From CAWCTB01 sp963798275 (GTDB taxonomy: Bacteria; Acidobacteriota; Terriglobia; Terriglobales; Acidobacteriaceae), in NCBI GenBank assembly GCA_963798275.1, contig CAWCTB010000048.1:18429-82428 (forward strand): 64,000 nt of DNA, in the 5' to 3' direction. Of this stretch, positions 43,536 to 52,361 are shown piece after piece. Position 1 is the first letter of the stretch; each line of letters opens with the position of its first letter. The notes beneath the pieces are model-generated. The model was not told the origin of the DNA, ran no database searches, and was given only the letters and a program-made list of their open reading frames with translations. The position numbers and the translations under genes are program-made.

Positions 43536-45806
43536 CTACTTGGTCGAGACCATAAACACGCTGCTCTCCATCTCCTCGGACGTCACCGCATAGAGGTCGA
43601 TCCACCCTTCCAGCGGCAGCGAGTCGGCAGGCAACTCGTCGCGCCAAAGCACGAAGCGCAAGCGGATGCGGCTACCTAGTTCCGCCCCAATCCGCTCGAA
43701 GGGCACCCGCATCTCGAAGATCTCGCCCAGCGCCACCTCCACTCCGTTCGTGCTGAGATTGCCGTTGTTGGCGGAATATGATGCCAGCTTCTTCCGCTCG
43801 TCTCCATTGGTCATGGACCAGCGCACGATGTTTCGGTTTTCCACGTCCACCTGCAGCCGGTAGGACTCCATCGCCGCCTTGCGGTTGTTGGCCTCGCGCC
43901 GCACTTCGATGTTCACCACGACGCGATATTGCCCGTCGGGCAGCCCCTGGTGGAAATCCAGTCGCCCTGAAACCGAGTCGCCGTCAAGACCTGCGTAGAC
44001 TGCGTCCAGCAGAAATTGCTTCCCATGCATCGCACTGGTGCGCTGGTCTGAGGTGTAGCTGGCCGCACCCATCCACTCGAAGTAGCCGCTTACCACGCCG
44101 TCCACCTTGGCCCGTACATAGGCCGTCTGCGGAATGTAACTCGGACGCACCGTACCGCTGGCAATTGGAGTACTCAGCTCCTCCGGCGGAACGCCCTCCA
44201 GCGCGTAGTAGACATTGGACAGGTGCTTGCGGTAGAGCTCGTCAAAATCCCGATCGTTGGCCGAGTGGTGCTCCGGTCCATACCACCAGTTCCAATCGCT
44301 GCCCTCGGCAATCAGCAACTCCTCCCACGCCAGCTTGCGCTGCGTCGCGGAGACACGGTTGGAATGCCGGTCATAGTACTCTCGCGCTTCCGAAAGCAGG
44401 TCCCAGGACTTGTTGTCTTCCGGTGCTCCAATCCACACGTTGAAGTTGGCACAAATCCAGGAACCGGGGACCAGGTGGTCCAGTCGCCCGAACTGGTTTT
44501 CCCCATGGCGAGCGATGGCCTCACTGATGGTCACGGCCTCGATCTGTGGGTCGCGCTGCAACCCGTCGTAGAAACGGCGCAGGAATTCGCGCCCCGACTG
44601 CGGATAGTACTCCCATGCATTCTCGCCATCCAGGATGATGGATACGACAGCATCTCTTCCAGACTGAATAATGGGTTGCGCCGAATCTTTAATGTTTTGG
44701 ATTAGGTGATTCGCAGCCTCCTGCGCAGCCATGCCGGAATAGACGAAGCCGATCAGGTCTGAGATGCTATGGTTGCGGAAAACCATGTGCATCCGCGCCT
44801 CGCCCTTCTCGTAGCGATAGATGTTGTACAGCCGATCTGCCCCGTCCGCGTGCAGGCGGCCACCGCCATCCCGTCCGAAGTGATAGCCCATCGTCCGGCC
44901 GAGAACCTCTTCGTCCGTCGCCATCCACTGGATGCCCAGCTTGGACGCAATCCCGATCACCTCTTCCGAGACGCTTCCCTCGGACGGCCACATGCCCTTT
45001 GGAACTACTCCGAAAGTCTGCTGGTGCGACTCGAGGGCCCGTTCAATCTGATGCCTGGCGTCTTCCGGACGGCGGAAACGCCGCGTTGGCAGTGGCAACC
45101 CGGGCGTCGATTCGCCTCCAGCGTTGGTATCGCAGAGCAGCGGCAGGATCGGGTGGTAATAGGGCGTGGCTGACAGTTCCACCGATCCGCGTTGCGCCGC
45201 TGCCGCATACGCCGGCAGCACGCTCGCCAGTATCTCGCGTTGCTTTTCCATCACCGCATGCTGATCGTCCCGCGAAAAATCTTCGCCCTTCTGGATCAGA
45301 GCGGCCACTTCCTTGTCCGAGAGGTAATACTCGTCGAACCAGGCTAGTTGTGAGAGCACCTGCAGGTCGGCGTAGTCGCGGGTTACGAAGTACGATTCCG
45401 GTCCTTCCGAGCGTTTGGCGGTTGCCCGATAGCGCTCCCACAGCTCGCGGTAGCGCGGGTAGCGCCCGATCATGTTCACCGGATTCGCCTGGAACAGGTA
45501 CTGCAGCGCAAACTGCCTCTCTGAGGGGGTCAATTCTTCGGCCGGCTTCGATACCAGGTCGAAGAACGGGTCATGCGCTTCCCCGGAAACATAATCCTGG
45601 ATCTGGGCCACCAGCGACGGCACCAGATTGAAATTCTGATGAACCTGCGGGAACTCGTCGAGCAGCTTGACCATCCCGTAGTAGTCTTTCAGCGCGTGCA
45701 GACGAACCCAGGGAAGGCGATACTCGCCGGTGACCATGTCTTTGTAGAACGGCTGGTGCATATGCCACAGCAGCACCAAGCGTATTTTCGGGCCGTTGTC
45801 ACTCAT
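43536..45806 (-). CDS. Glycoside hydrolase family 57 (alpha-amylase / glucan-processing)
   Basis: A 756-residue cytoplasmic enzyme (no signal peptide). GH57 conserved regions are visible: HMHQP at residues 15-19, LPWVRLHALKDYYGM, the catalytic-nucleophile region GMWPSEGSVSEEVI near 271, WMATDEEVLGRT and the acid/base region SIILDGENAWEYYPQSG near 389. The C-terminal 250 residues form a beta-sandwich-like accessory domain (YFEWMGAASYTSDQ, SGRLDFHQGLPDGQYRVVVN). Such proteins hydrolyse or transfer alpha-glucans in glycogen turnover. It starts at ATG 45806 and stands alone. Confidence 0.92.
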   Translation of the reverse strand: MSDNGPKIRLVLLWHMHQPFYKDMVTGEYRLPWVRLHALKDYYGMVKLLDEFPQVHQNFNLVPSLVAQIQDYVSGEAHDPFFDLVSKPAEELTPSERQFALQYLFQANPVNMIGRYPRYRELWERYRATAKRSEGPESYFVTRDYADLQVLSQLAWFDEYYLSDKEVAALIQKGEDFSRDDQHAVMEKQREILASVLPAYAAAAQRGSVELSATPYYHPILPLLCDTNAGGESTPGLPLPTRRFRRPEDARHQIERALESHQQTFGVVPKGMWPSEGSVSEEVIGIASKLGIQWMATDEEVLGRTMGYHFGRDGGGRLHADGADRLYNIYRYEKGEARMHMVFRNHSISDLIGFVYSGMAAQEAANHLIQNIKDSAQPIIQSGRDAVVSIILDGENAWEYYPQSGREFLRRFYDGLQRDPQIEAVTISEAIARHGENQFGRLDHLVPGSWICANFNVWIGAPEDNKSWDLLSEAREYYDRHSNRVSATQRKLAWEELLIAEGSDWNWWYGPEHHSANDRDFDELYRKHLSNVYYALEGVPPEELSTPIASGTVRPSYIPQTAYVRAKVDGVVSGYFEWMGAASYTSDQRTSAMHGKQFLLDAVYAGLDGDSVSGRLDFHQGLPDGQYRVVVNIEVRREANNRKAAMESYRLQVDVENRNIVRWSMTNGDERKKLASYSANNGNLSTNGVEVALGEIFEMRVPFERIGAELGSRIRLRFVLWRDELPADSLPLEGWIDLYAVTSEEMESSVFMVSTK

Positions 45807-45991
45807 CTGTTCTAATTAGCCGAGCAAGTGTACCAAGCAAAACCGATTCTTGTAACTCCCCCAAACCGGGATAATTCGCCACGATAGTGCCACTCTGACG
45901 GTGAACACGCCCCGCTCCCTGCACTGCGGCGACTCGTCGCCCTGGGCTTATACCGTCCTGGTTCGTCAGGCGGAGGCCGAGCGCAGCATCT

Positions 45992-46417
45992 TCATGCGGG
46001 GCGCAGACTCTCGCATCGAAGCGCAGCCGTCTTAGGCCGGCCGCCTTGAACAGCGGTCGTGTGCTGGGTCGCATAGGTCAGTTCTTTCGACACAGTAGCT
46101 CCAACGGTCTTCTGCCAAGCCCCGACACAAATGCCTTCGGAGGCATCGGTCGGAATAACGTACCCACGTATCCGACTGCAGTCCAGGCAAACTTGCCGGC
46201 CGCGCTGTGGCCACGACACGTGGTCGTGGGGACAGCCGCACTGCCACAGGTTCCGCAATCGTTGTCTCATCGGGTCCGTTACCTGCATCATGCGCGAGGC
46301 CACGAAACCCGCTGCTGCGCCCATACTCACCGGCGAGCGCGCGATTCGGTTTCGGTCGTTGGAAATTCCGGAATCGGCCGAGCACCTGCACCAAGCGCTG
46401 ATGTCCGCAATAGTCAT
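45992..46417 (-). CDS. Possible small zinc-ribbon protein
   Basis: This minus-strand frame is one of three overlapping frames in the 668 bp gap between the GH57 and lptFG genes. It is favoured because it contains LWQCGCPHDHVSWPQRGRQV then CLDCSRIRGYVI, a Cys/His pattern (C-x-C-x2-H ... C-x2-C) like short zinc-ribbon proteins frequent in Acidobacteria. The start is uncertain (ATGs at 46417 and about 46320). The flanking residues are not informative. No other feature was found in the gap. Confidence 0.4.
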   Translation of the reverse strand: MTIADISAWCRCSADSGISNDRNRIARSPVSMGAAAGFVASRMMQVTDPMRQRLRNLWQCGCPHDHVSWPQRGRQVCLDCSRIRGYVIPTDASEGICVGAWQKTVGATVSKELTYATQHTTAVQGGRPKTAALRCESLRPA

Positions 46418-46474
46418 ATTTTTATCCTAAACTTGACCCTCGGTCCTTTACCGCTTCGTTTACACTAGGGTTTT

Positions 46475-48856
46475 GTGCGCATCTTCACCCGCTACATTCT
46501 GAGGGAAGTCGGCTCCCATGCCCTGTTAGGCTTGGTGCTGTTCACCTTCGTCATCTTCATGCGCGACCTCGGCCGCTTGTTGGAGCTGATCGTGCGCAAC
46601 AGCGCCCCCCTGCCTAGCGTCGCCGAAATCTTCCTCTTCACTCTGCCCACCACCTTCACCATCACCCTGCCCATGGGTGTGCTGGTCGGCATCCTGATCG
46701 GCTTGAGCCGCCTGGCAGCTGACAGTGAGGTCACCGCCATGCGCGCCAGCGGCATGGGCGTCAGCATGTTCGTGCGCGCGGTTTCCATCTTCGCCATCAC
46801 CGTTTGGGCCTTGGCCATGATCAACAGCATTTACGTTGCTCCCCGGTCGGCGATCGCCCTCAGCGGCCTGCAAGACAAGCTCAAGTCCTCCCAGGCCTCG
46901 TTCGAAATCCAGCCTCGCGTTTTCTACGAGGAGTTCAAGTACACAGTCCTCTACCTGCAGGACGCCATTCCCGCCGGCAATCGGTCACTGTGGCGCGGCG
47001 TCTTCCTGGCCGATACCACCGATCCCTCCGCACCCAAGATCACTCTGGCCGAGCGCGGCGTTCTACTCAGTGACTCCCCTGACCATCTGCGCTTCCACCT
47101 CGAGGACGGCACCCAGCAGGAGATCGTTCCCAAGGCCAAGGACCAGTACGCCATCACTACCTTCGCCAGCACCGACATCCCCATGCAGGTGCCCGGCAAT
47201 GCCGACCGAACCCGCGATCTCTTGCCCGTCAACCAACTCAGCCTCCACAGCTTGCTCCGGAACGCCGCTCGCGAGCGCCGCAAGGCTGATCAGGTGCGCG
47301 CCAGCGATCCCGGCAGCGCTGGCTATGCCTTGCTCAAAGCCCGTTACTACGAGATCGAATTTCACCGCCGCTTCGCCCTTCCCGCGGCCTGCCTGGTTCT
47401 CGCCCTGGTCGGCATCCCACTAGGACTATCGGCACGAAAAGGCGGGAAGAGCACGGGCTTCGTGCTGACCATTCTCCTGGTCTTCGTCTACTATTTCTTC
47501 TCCTTGGTGGGTGTCTCCATGGCTCGCCAAGGCAAGGTTTCGCCCTGGCTGGGGGTCTGGACGGGCAATCTCTTTTTCTTTGTCTGTGGCCTCGTCCTGT
47601 TGTGGCGGGTTGACCGCATGCCACTGGAACTGGGCAGCTTGAAGGAAGCCTGGACCACGGTTCGCGACAAGCTGCTCAACCTCACCCGCAACCGTCTTGG
47701 ACCTTTGAACGGCCGCCTGGGCGGCCCCGCCAGCAAGGTTGGCAAGAAGCGCTTCAGCGCCCGCTTTCCCCTCATTCTTGATGACCTGATCCTGCGCGAC
47801 TTCACTATGTATGTCGTGATGATCCTGGCCACTTGCCTGCTCCTCGTCTTGATCTTCACCTACTTTGAGCTGATCACCGACATCGTGCGCAACAAGGTCC
47901 CCGCCATCGTCCAGATGGAGTACCTGCTGAACCTGAGCCCATCGCTCATCTATCAGGTGGCTCCCATCGCCGTTATGCTCGGCGTGCTCATCACCTTTGG
48001 CCTGATGCAGAAGTCCAGCGAGCTGACCGCCATGAAGGCCACCGGCATCAGCATCTACCGCGCCACCCTGCCCGTCATCGTGCTCAGCGCCCTGTTTGCC
48101 GTCGGGCTGTTTGTCTTCGACCAGCTTTACCTTCCCCACACCAACCGCCGGCAGGAGATCTTGCGCAACGAGATTAAGGGCAAGCCGGCCCAGACCTACT
48201 TGCAAGCCAATCGCAAGTGGATCGTCGGCGAAAACAACGAGATCTACTACTACCAGTTCTTCGATCCCGACTCCGACCGCTTCGGCGGCATCACCATCTT
48301 CGAGTTCGATCCCAAAACCTTTCAGCTCACCCGCCGTATCTATGCCGAGCATGCGCACTGGGAGGAGGGGCTGAAGAAATGGGTGTTCGAGCAGGGTTGG
48401 GTGCGCACCCTCAAAGGTGCCTCCATCCAGGACTACCACCCGTTCGAGGTTTCCACCTTCGGCGAGCTCCACGAAGACCCAAGTTACTTCAAGAAGGAAG
48501 TCCGCCAGTCCTCCGAAATGGACTACCAGGAGCTCAGCGATTACATCAACGACCTGCAGCAGGGGGGCTTCGATACCGTTCGCCTGAAAGTGCAGTTGCA
48601 GAAAAAACTGGCCTATCCCATGATCACGCTGGTCATGGCGATTCTTGCCATACCCTTCGCCACCACTGGCCGTCGCGGAGGTGCGCTTGCCGGTGTCGCC
48701 ATCGCCATCGCTATCGCGGTCGTCTACCTGGGCACCGCGGGACTGTTCGAAGCCATGGGAAACGCCAACCAGTTGCCGGCGATGCTCGCTGCCTGGGCGC
48801 CCGACTTCATCTTTGCCTTCGCCAGCGGCTACCTCTTACTGAAGGTGCCGACATAA
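46475..48856 (+). CDS. Fused LptF-LptG permease of the LPS export system
   Basis: A 793-residue protein made of two YjgP/YjgQ permease units in one chain. Unit 1 (residues about 1-390): FTRYILREVGSHALLGLVLF, TLPTTFTITLPMGVLVGILI, periplasmic beta-jellyroll, then ALPAACLVLALVGIPLGLSA. Unit 2 (about 430-793): LILDDLILRDFTMYVVMILA, APIAVMLGVLITFGLMQKSS, a second jellyroll, KLAYPMITLVMAILAIPFAT. In most Gram-negatives LptF and LptG are separate subunits that pair with ATPase LptB to extract LPS from the inner membrane; here the heterodimer is covalent. The start is GTG 46475. It is followed by an MsbA-like gene, fitting an LPS transport locus. Confidence 0.93.
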   Translation: MRIFTRYILREVGSHALLGLVLFTFVIFMRDLGRLLELIVRNSAPLPSVAEIFLFTLPTTFTITLPMGVLVGILIGLSRLAADSEVTAMRASGMGVSMFVRAVSIFAITVWALAMINSIYVAPRSAIALSGLQDKLKSSQASFEIQPRVFYEEFKYTVLYLQDAIPAGNRSLWRGVFLADTTDPSAPKITLAERGVLLSDSPDHLRFHLEDGTQQEIVPKAKDQYAITTFASTDIPMQVPGNADRTRDLLPVNQLSLHSLLRNAARERRKADQVRASDPGSAGYALLKARYYEIEFHRRFALPAACLVLALVGIPLGLSARKGGKSTGFVLTILLVFVYYFFSLVGVSMARQGKVSPWLGVWTGNLFFFVCGLVLLWRVDRMPLELGSLKEAWTTVRDKLLNLTRNRLGPLNGRLGGPASKVGKKRFSARFPLILDDLILRDFTMYVVMILATCLLLVLIFTYFELITDIVRNKVPAIVQMEYLLNLSPSLIYQVAPIAVMLGVLITFGLMQKSSELTAMKATGISIYRATLPVIVLSALFAVGLFVFDQLYLPHTNRRQEILRNEIKGKPAQTYLQANRKWIVGENNEIYYYQFFDPDSDRFGGITIFEFDPKTFQLTRRIYAEHAHWEEGLKKWVFEQGWVRTLKGASIQDYHPFEVSTFGELHEDPSYFKKEVRQSSEMDYQELSDYINDLQQGGFDTVRLKVQLQKKLAYPMITLVMAILAIPFATTGRRGGALAGVAIAIAIAVVYLGTAGLFEAMGNANQLPAMLAAWAPDFIFAFASGYLLLKVPT

Positions 48857-48942
48857 TCATTGCCAGCGTTCGCGGCAGTCCATGCCTCATTTCGCATCTT
48901 GCCTGCCGCCGATTCATCTATATGATTTCCAGCAGAATGACC

Positions 48943-49072
48943 CTAAAGGATGCTCTGATTAAGTCTGGTTTCGAAGGGGACGGCCTTCAGGCCGTCCGTA
49001 AATGTCCCAAAATCACCGCGGCTTCAGCCGCTGCGGGACTTCGCCGCGACTTGATCAGAGAGTCTCTAAAGG
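48943..49072 (-). mobile_element. MITE-like element, copy B (130 bp)
   Basis: Terminal inverted repeats CTAAAGGATGCTCTGATTAA at 48943 and GATCAGAGAGTCTCTAAAGG ending at 49072 enclose two hairpins (GGACGGCCTTCAGGCCGTCC at 48978-48997, and CCGCGGCTTCAGCCGC-like near 49016). The reverse complement aligns along nearly its full length with copy A at 12140-12272. It lies between lptFG and the ABC exporter, and the AAAGG in its right end may act as the ribosome site for the ATG at 49083. Confidence 0.7.
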
Positions 49073-49082
49073 CTGAGCGCTG

Positions 49083-50885
49083 ATGGCCCTGTTTTCCAAC
49101 CTGCGTCCGCTGTCCCCCTACCTCCGCAAATACCGGAAGACATTCTCCATCGGCGCCGTGTGCGTGCTGTTCAACAACGGCATTTGGATTCTCTTCCCGC
49201 TCGTCATCCGCAAAGCCGTCGACGACCTCAACCGCGAGGTCACCACTTCGAAGCTCTTGACCTACGCCGGAATGTTGCTGGCGGTAGCTGCGGCCAAGGC
49301 CATTTTTCAGTTCCTCACCCGCTGGATCCTGATCGGGGTTTCGCGCGAAATCGAGTTCGATCTTCGCAACGACCTGTTTAAGCACCTCGAGCGCCTCTCC
49401 TACAGCTTTTTCCAGCGCACTCGCACCGGCGACATCATGGCGCGCGCCACCAACGATCTGAATGCGGTGCGCATGCTGGTCGGCCCCGGCATTATGTACA
49501 CCGCCAACACCCTGGTGTTCACCGCCGGCGCGCTGGTGTTCATGCTCAGCATCAGCCCCAAATTAACGTTGTGGGCCTTCCTGCCGCTGCCCATCTTCAG
49601 CATCGTAGTGCAGTATTTCGGCCGCAGAATTCATGAGCGCTTTGAGCGCATTCAGGCCATGTTCTCCGACATTTCCGCCCGCGCCCAGGAGAACTTCTCC
49701 GGTGCCCGCCTGATTCGTGCTTACGTGCAGGAGCAGTGGGAGATCGAGAGCTTCGATCGCGCCAACGACGAATACATTGCCCGCAGCCTGAAGCTGGTCC
49801 GCCTCATGGGGATGTTATGGCCTACCCTGGAGACCCTTCTCCAGATAGCCGTCGTCATCGTGCTCTTCGTGGGTGGCCGCGAAGTGATCCAGCACCGTAT
49901 CACCGTCGGCAGCTTTGTCGCCTTCAACACCTACATGGTGCAATTGACCTGGCCCATCATCGCCCTCGGCTGGGTGATCAACATCTTCCAGCGTGGCACC
50001 GCTTCGATGGGACGTATCCAGTCCATTCTGTCCGAGCAGCCCGAGATCACCGACGCCGCCGTGCCCGCCGGCAAAGCTCCGGCCGGCATCGTAGGCAACA
50101 TCGAATTCCGCAACTTGAGCTTCTCCTATGGCAACATCCTCCGGCCATCGGAGCACACCAACGGCGAAGCTCATGGCGATCAAGAGGTCCTGAAAAACGT
50201 CAATCTGCGCATTCCTGCCGGGACCAGCCTGGCCATCGTGGGCCCCACCGGATCAGGCAAATCGACCCTGGTGTCGCTCATCCCGCGCATCTTTGACGCC
50301 ACGGCTGGCTCGGTTTTCATCGACGGGCGCTCCATCCGCGAGTTCCCTCTCGAGGTGCTGCGCCAGAATATCGGCTTCGTACCGCAGGAGACTTTCCTCT
50401 TCAGCGACAGCATCCGCGACAACATTGCCTTCGGCGCCGAGCACGCCAGCGACCAGGAGGTGCAACGCGCCGCCGAGGCCGCCAGCATCGCCGGTGACAT
50501 CGAAGGCTTTCCCGAAGGCTACAAAACGATGGTGGGCGAGCGCGGCATAACCCTCTCCGGCGGCCAGAAGCAGCGTACCGCCATCGCCCGCGCCCTCATT
50601 CGCAACCCCCGCATCCTGGTGCTCGACGACGCCCTCGCCAGCGTCGACACCCAGACCGAAGACCGCATCCTCAACCATCTCCGGCAAATCATGCAGGGAC
50701 GCACCACCATTTTCATCTCGCATCGCGTCTCCACCGTGCGCAACGCCGACCGCATCGCCGTCCTCCACGGCGGCGAGATCGTCGAGTACGGTACGCACGA
50801 TGAGCTGATCGAGCGCAACGGCTATTACACCGAGCTCTACAGCAAACAGCTCTTGGAAGAAGAGTTGGAAACCGAAACGGTGTAA
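49083..50885 (+). CDS. MsbA-like ABC exporter (half transporter)
   Basis: A 600-residue fusion of a six-helix transmembrane domain (residues about 1-320) and a nucleotide-binding domain: Walker A GPTGSGKSTLVSLIPRIF near residue 386, Q-loop FVPQETFLFSDSI, signature LSGGQKQRTAIARALI near 490, Walker B ILVLDDALASVD near 511 and ISHRVSTV. The coupling segment GDIMARATNDLNAVRMLVGP is typical of lipid-A and multidrug exporters. It acts as a homodimer in the inner membrane. Its position after lptFG suggests lipid A-core flipping, but a drug exporter cannot be excluded. Walker B ends in Asp-Asp rather than Asp-Glu (DDALAS), so the catalytic base is altered. Confidence 0.92.
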   Translation: MALFSNLRPLSPYLRKYRKTFSIGAVCVLFNNGIWILFPLVIRKAVDDLNREVTTSKLLTYAGMLLAVAAAKAIFQFLTRWILIGVSREIEFDLRNDLFKHLERLSYSFFQRTRTGDIMARATNDLNAVRMLVGPGIMYTANTLVFTAGALVFMLSISPKLTLWAFLPLPIFSIVVQYFGRRIHERFERIQAMFSDISARAQENFSGARLIRAYVQEQWEIESFDRANDEYIARSLKLVRLMGMLWPTLETLLQIAVVIVLFVGGREVIQHRITVGSFVAFNTYMVQLTWPIIALGWVINIFQRGTASMGRIQSILSEQPEITDAAVPAGKAPAGIVGNIEFRNLSFSYGNILRPSEHTNGEAHGDQEVLKNVNLRIPAGTSLAIVGPTGSGKSTLVSLIPRIFDATAGSVFIDGRSIREFPLEVLRQNIGFVPQETFLFSDSIRDNIAFGAEHASDQEVQRAAEAASIAGDIEGFPEGYKTMVGERGITLSGGQKQRTAIARALIRNPRILVLDDALASVDTQTEDRILNHLRQIMQGRTTIFISHRVSTVRNADRIAVLHGGEIVEYGTHDELIERNGYYTELYSKQLLEEELETETV

Positions 50886-50912
50886 GCCGCGAATTGCTCC
50901 CGTGCTCTCTGA

Positions 50913-51164
50913 CTATCGCTCGCCATGAAAGAACCAGGGCTTCAGATCCGCTTCGGGAACGTAACGAGACGCTTGGCGGTAGACCGCGCGCAGCGTTCCA
51001 GGAGCTAGCTCCTTATGTATGGGCACGGTGAGCGTTTGTCGCTGACCGTCGGAAAGGACTCGACGCAGCTTCGCGTGGCTGCTGCGAATGCTGACAACAC
51101 GAAATCCGAAGGCGTCGAAGATCCGCAAAACATCGCGACCTGACAGTCGCTTCAAGCGGGGCAC
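50913..51164 (-). CDS. HicA-family mRNA interferase toxin
   Basis: The 83-residue product matches the HicA double-stranded-RNA-binding fold: RLSGRDVLRIFDAFGFRVVS, then the active-site His in SIRSSHAKLRRVL, QTLTVPIHKELAPGTLRAVY and RQASRYVPEAD. HicA toxins cleave mRNA and tmRNA independently of ribosomes. The gene overlaps the 3' end of the antitoxin gene by 13 bp and lies downstream of it, the reverse of the common hicA-hicB order. Start ATG at 51164. Confidence 0.88.
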   Translation of the reverse strand: MPRLKRLSGRDVLRIFDAFGFRVVSIRSSHAKLRRVLSDGQRQTLTVPIHKELAPGTLRAVYRQASRYVPEADLKPWFFHGER

Positions 51165-51682
51165 GCCAGTGCCATGTCGTAGATGATTTCGATTCGCGGT
51201 TTCGCCACTAGGCCGAGCGCTGCAAGGTCCTCATCTTCCAAATGCAAACAGACTGCCTGCTGAATATTGTTTACCGCCTCGTCGAGACTTCTGCCCTGAG
51301 TCACAACCGGAATCTCTAGGCATTCGACAACATAAAAGTCTCCGTCCTTTTGGATGACTGCATGAATACTCGACCGACGTGATCCCGGCGGGACACCTGA
51401 GCGTGACAATTCCGGCTCAGCCTTGTTCTGCGCTGCCAGTTCACCGCCCTTAGCGCGATAATGCGGCATGACCTGGTACTTCCCTCGGCCTACCCGCCGA
51501 AAATAGGGCCATTTATGGAGATGGTTTTTGGGAGCATTGACACAGCAGCGGCTCACTACGTGGGTCCGAACGGTATTCTCGTTCAGGTGTCCGAGTTCAC
51601 GAACAACCTGATTTAGTTCGAAGTTCCCACCCGGCTCGGCCAGGCGATTGGCTGTCTGGAGTATCACTTCATGAATGTGCAA
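51152..51682 (-). CDS. HicB-like antitoxin fused to an N-terminal winged-helix-like domain
   Basis: The C-terminal half (residues about 105-165) is a HicB partial-RNase-H fold: IHAVIQKDGDFYVVECLEIP, VVTQGRSLDEAVNNIQQAVC. The N-terminal half (residues about 1-75) is a separate domain, EVILQTANRLAEPGGNFELN, QVVRELGHLNENTVRTHVVS then YFRRVGRGKYQV, which resembles winged-helix modules of the DUF7669 kind found attached to restriction or defence proteins. Classical HicB proteins instead carry a C-terminal RHH or HTH. AGGAGG lies seven bases before TTG 51682, which I prefer to GTG 51688, since the latter would be too close. The gene is co-transcribed with hicA. Confidence 0.82.
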   Translation of the reverse strand: MHIHEVILQTANRLAEPGGNFELNQVVRELGHLNENTVRTHVVSRCCVNAPKNHLHKWPYFRRVGRGKYQVMPHYRAKGGELAAQNKAEPELSRSGVPPGSRRSSIHAVIQKDGDFYVVECLEIPVVTQGRSLDEAVNNIQQAVCLHLEDEDLAALGLVAKPRIEIIYDMALACPA

Positions 51683-51710
51683 AGCCACACCTCCTTTCCG
51701 CCCCCAGAAT

Positions 51711-51722
51711 AATCACGTGATT
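51711..51722 (-). promoter_or_regulatory. Palindromic operator candidate of the hicBA operon
   Basis: AATCACGTGATT is a perfect 12 bp palindrome 29-40 bp upstream of the hicB start, where a DNA-binding antitoxin would repress its own promoter. Confidence 0.5.
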
Positions 51723-51794
51723 GTACTATGTCAAGTGCCTGTCCTTGCAAATACGGATGCCTGCGTTAATGCGCCGACCCGATGAGTACAGCCT

Positions 51795-52361
51795 TCAGTC
51801 AGCAATCTCCAGATTCTCACTTTGTGTCCAGCCGATACCCCCGTCCGGCAGCTTTACGCGAAACCACCACGTCTGCCGCCCCGGCTTGCTCACCTTGGCT
51901 GAGCAATTGTCGCTGCTGCAGCCTCCTCCATCGGGCTCGGTAACGAAGTCGGCGTTCACGCCTTCGTACCAGCAGCCATTGGCCCACAGATCGGCCCGCC
52001 CTTCCCTGAGGTGCGCGTAGCGCAGCATCTGATCGCCTTCCTTCAATTGCAACTCGTCGACTGGCTGCATCACCCACACGATGTCGGGAGCGTCGACCAC
52101 GATCACGTCCTCCAACACCTCGACCATCGTGCCCGCCGCTACAGACCCGATCTCCCGTCGCGTCGCTTTCCAGCTATCGGAAAGACCCGCCATCTGCAGG
52201 ACTCGCAATCGGATAGCATGCGAACCAAAGCGCCCGCTGTGTCGCAGCATGGGAAGTTTGGGAGGATTTGGACTCGGTATGCACTTGGGTGTGCCGAAGC
52301 CTGCGACCGAACCGAGCAGCAGCAGTCCTACAATTCCCCAGCCCCCGCGGCGCTTACTCAT
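51795..52361 (-). CDS. Secreted SH3-like hypothetical protein
   Basis: The 188-residue product starts with a hydrophobic leader (GGWGIVGLLLLGSVAGFG) and has a mature domain with beta-strand motifs typical of bacterial SH3 domains: RLRVLQMAGLSDSWKATRRE, GSVAAGTMVEVLEDVIVVDA, then TWWFRVKLPDGGIGWTQSEN, where the GWTQ end is the usual closing strand. There are four cysteines in the C-terminal half (NGCWYEG, GGGCSSDNC) that may form disulfides. Such domains bind cell-wall peptides. Its ATG lies eight bases inside the upstream IscU-like gene, so the two are translationally linked. Confidence 0.65.
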   Translation of the reverse strand: MSKRRGGWGIVGLLLLGSVAGFGTPKCIPSPNPPKLPMLRHSGRFGSHAIRLRVLQMAGLSDSWKATRREIGSVAAGTMVEVLEDVIVVDAPDIVWVMQPVDELQLKEGDQMLRYAHLREGRADLWANGCWYEGVNADFVTEPDGGGCSSDNCSAKVSKPGRQTWWFRVKLPDGGIGWTQSENLEIAD

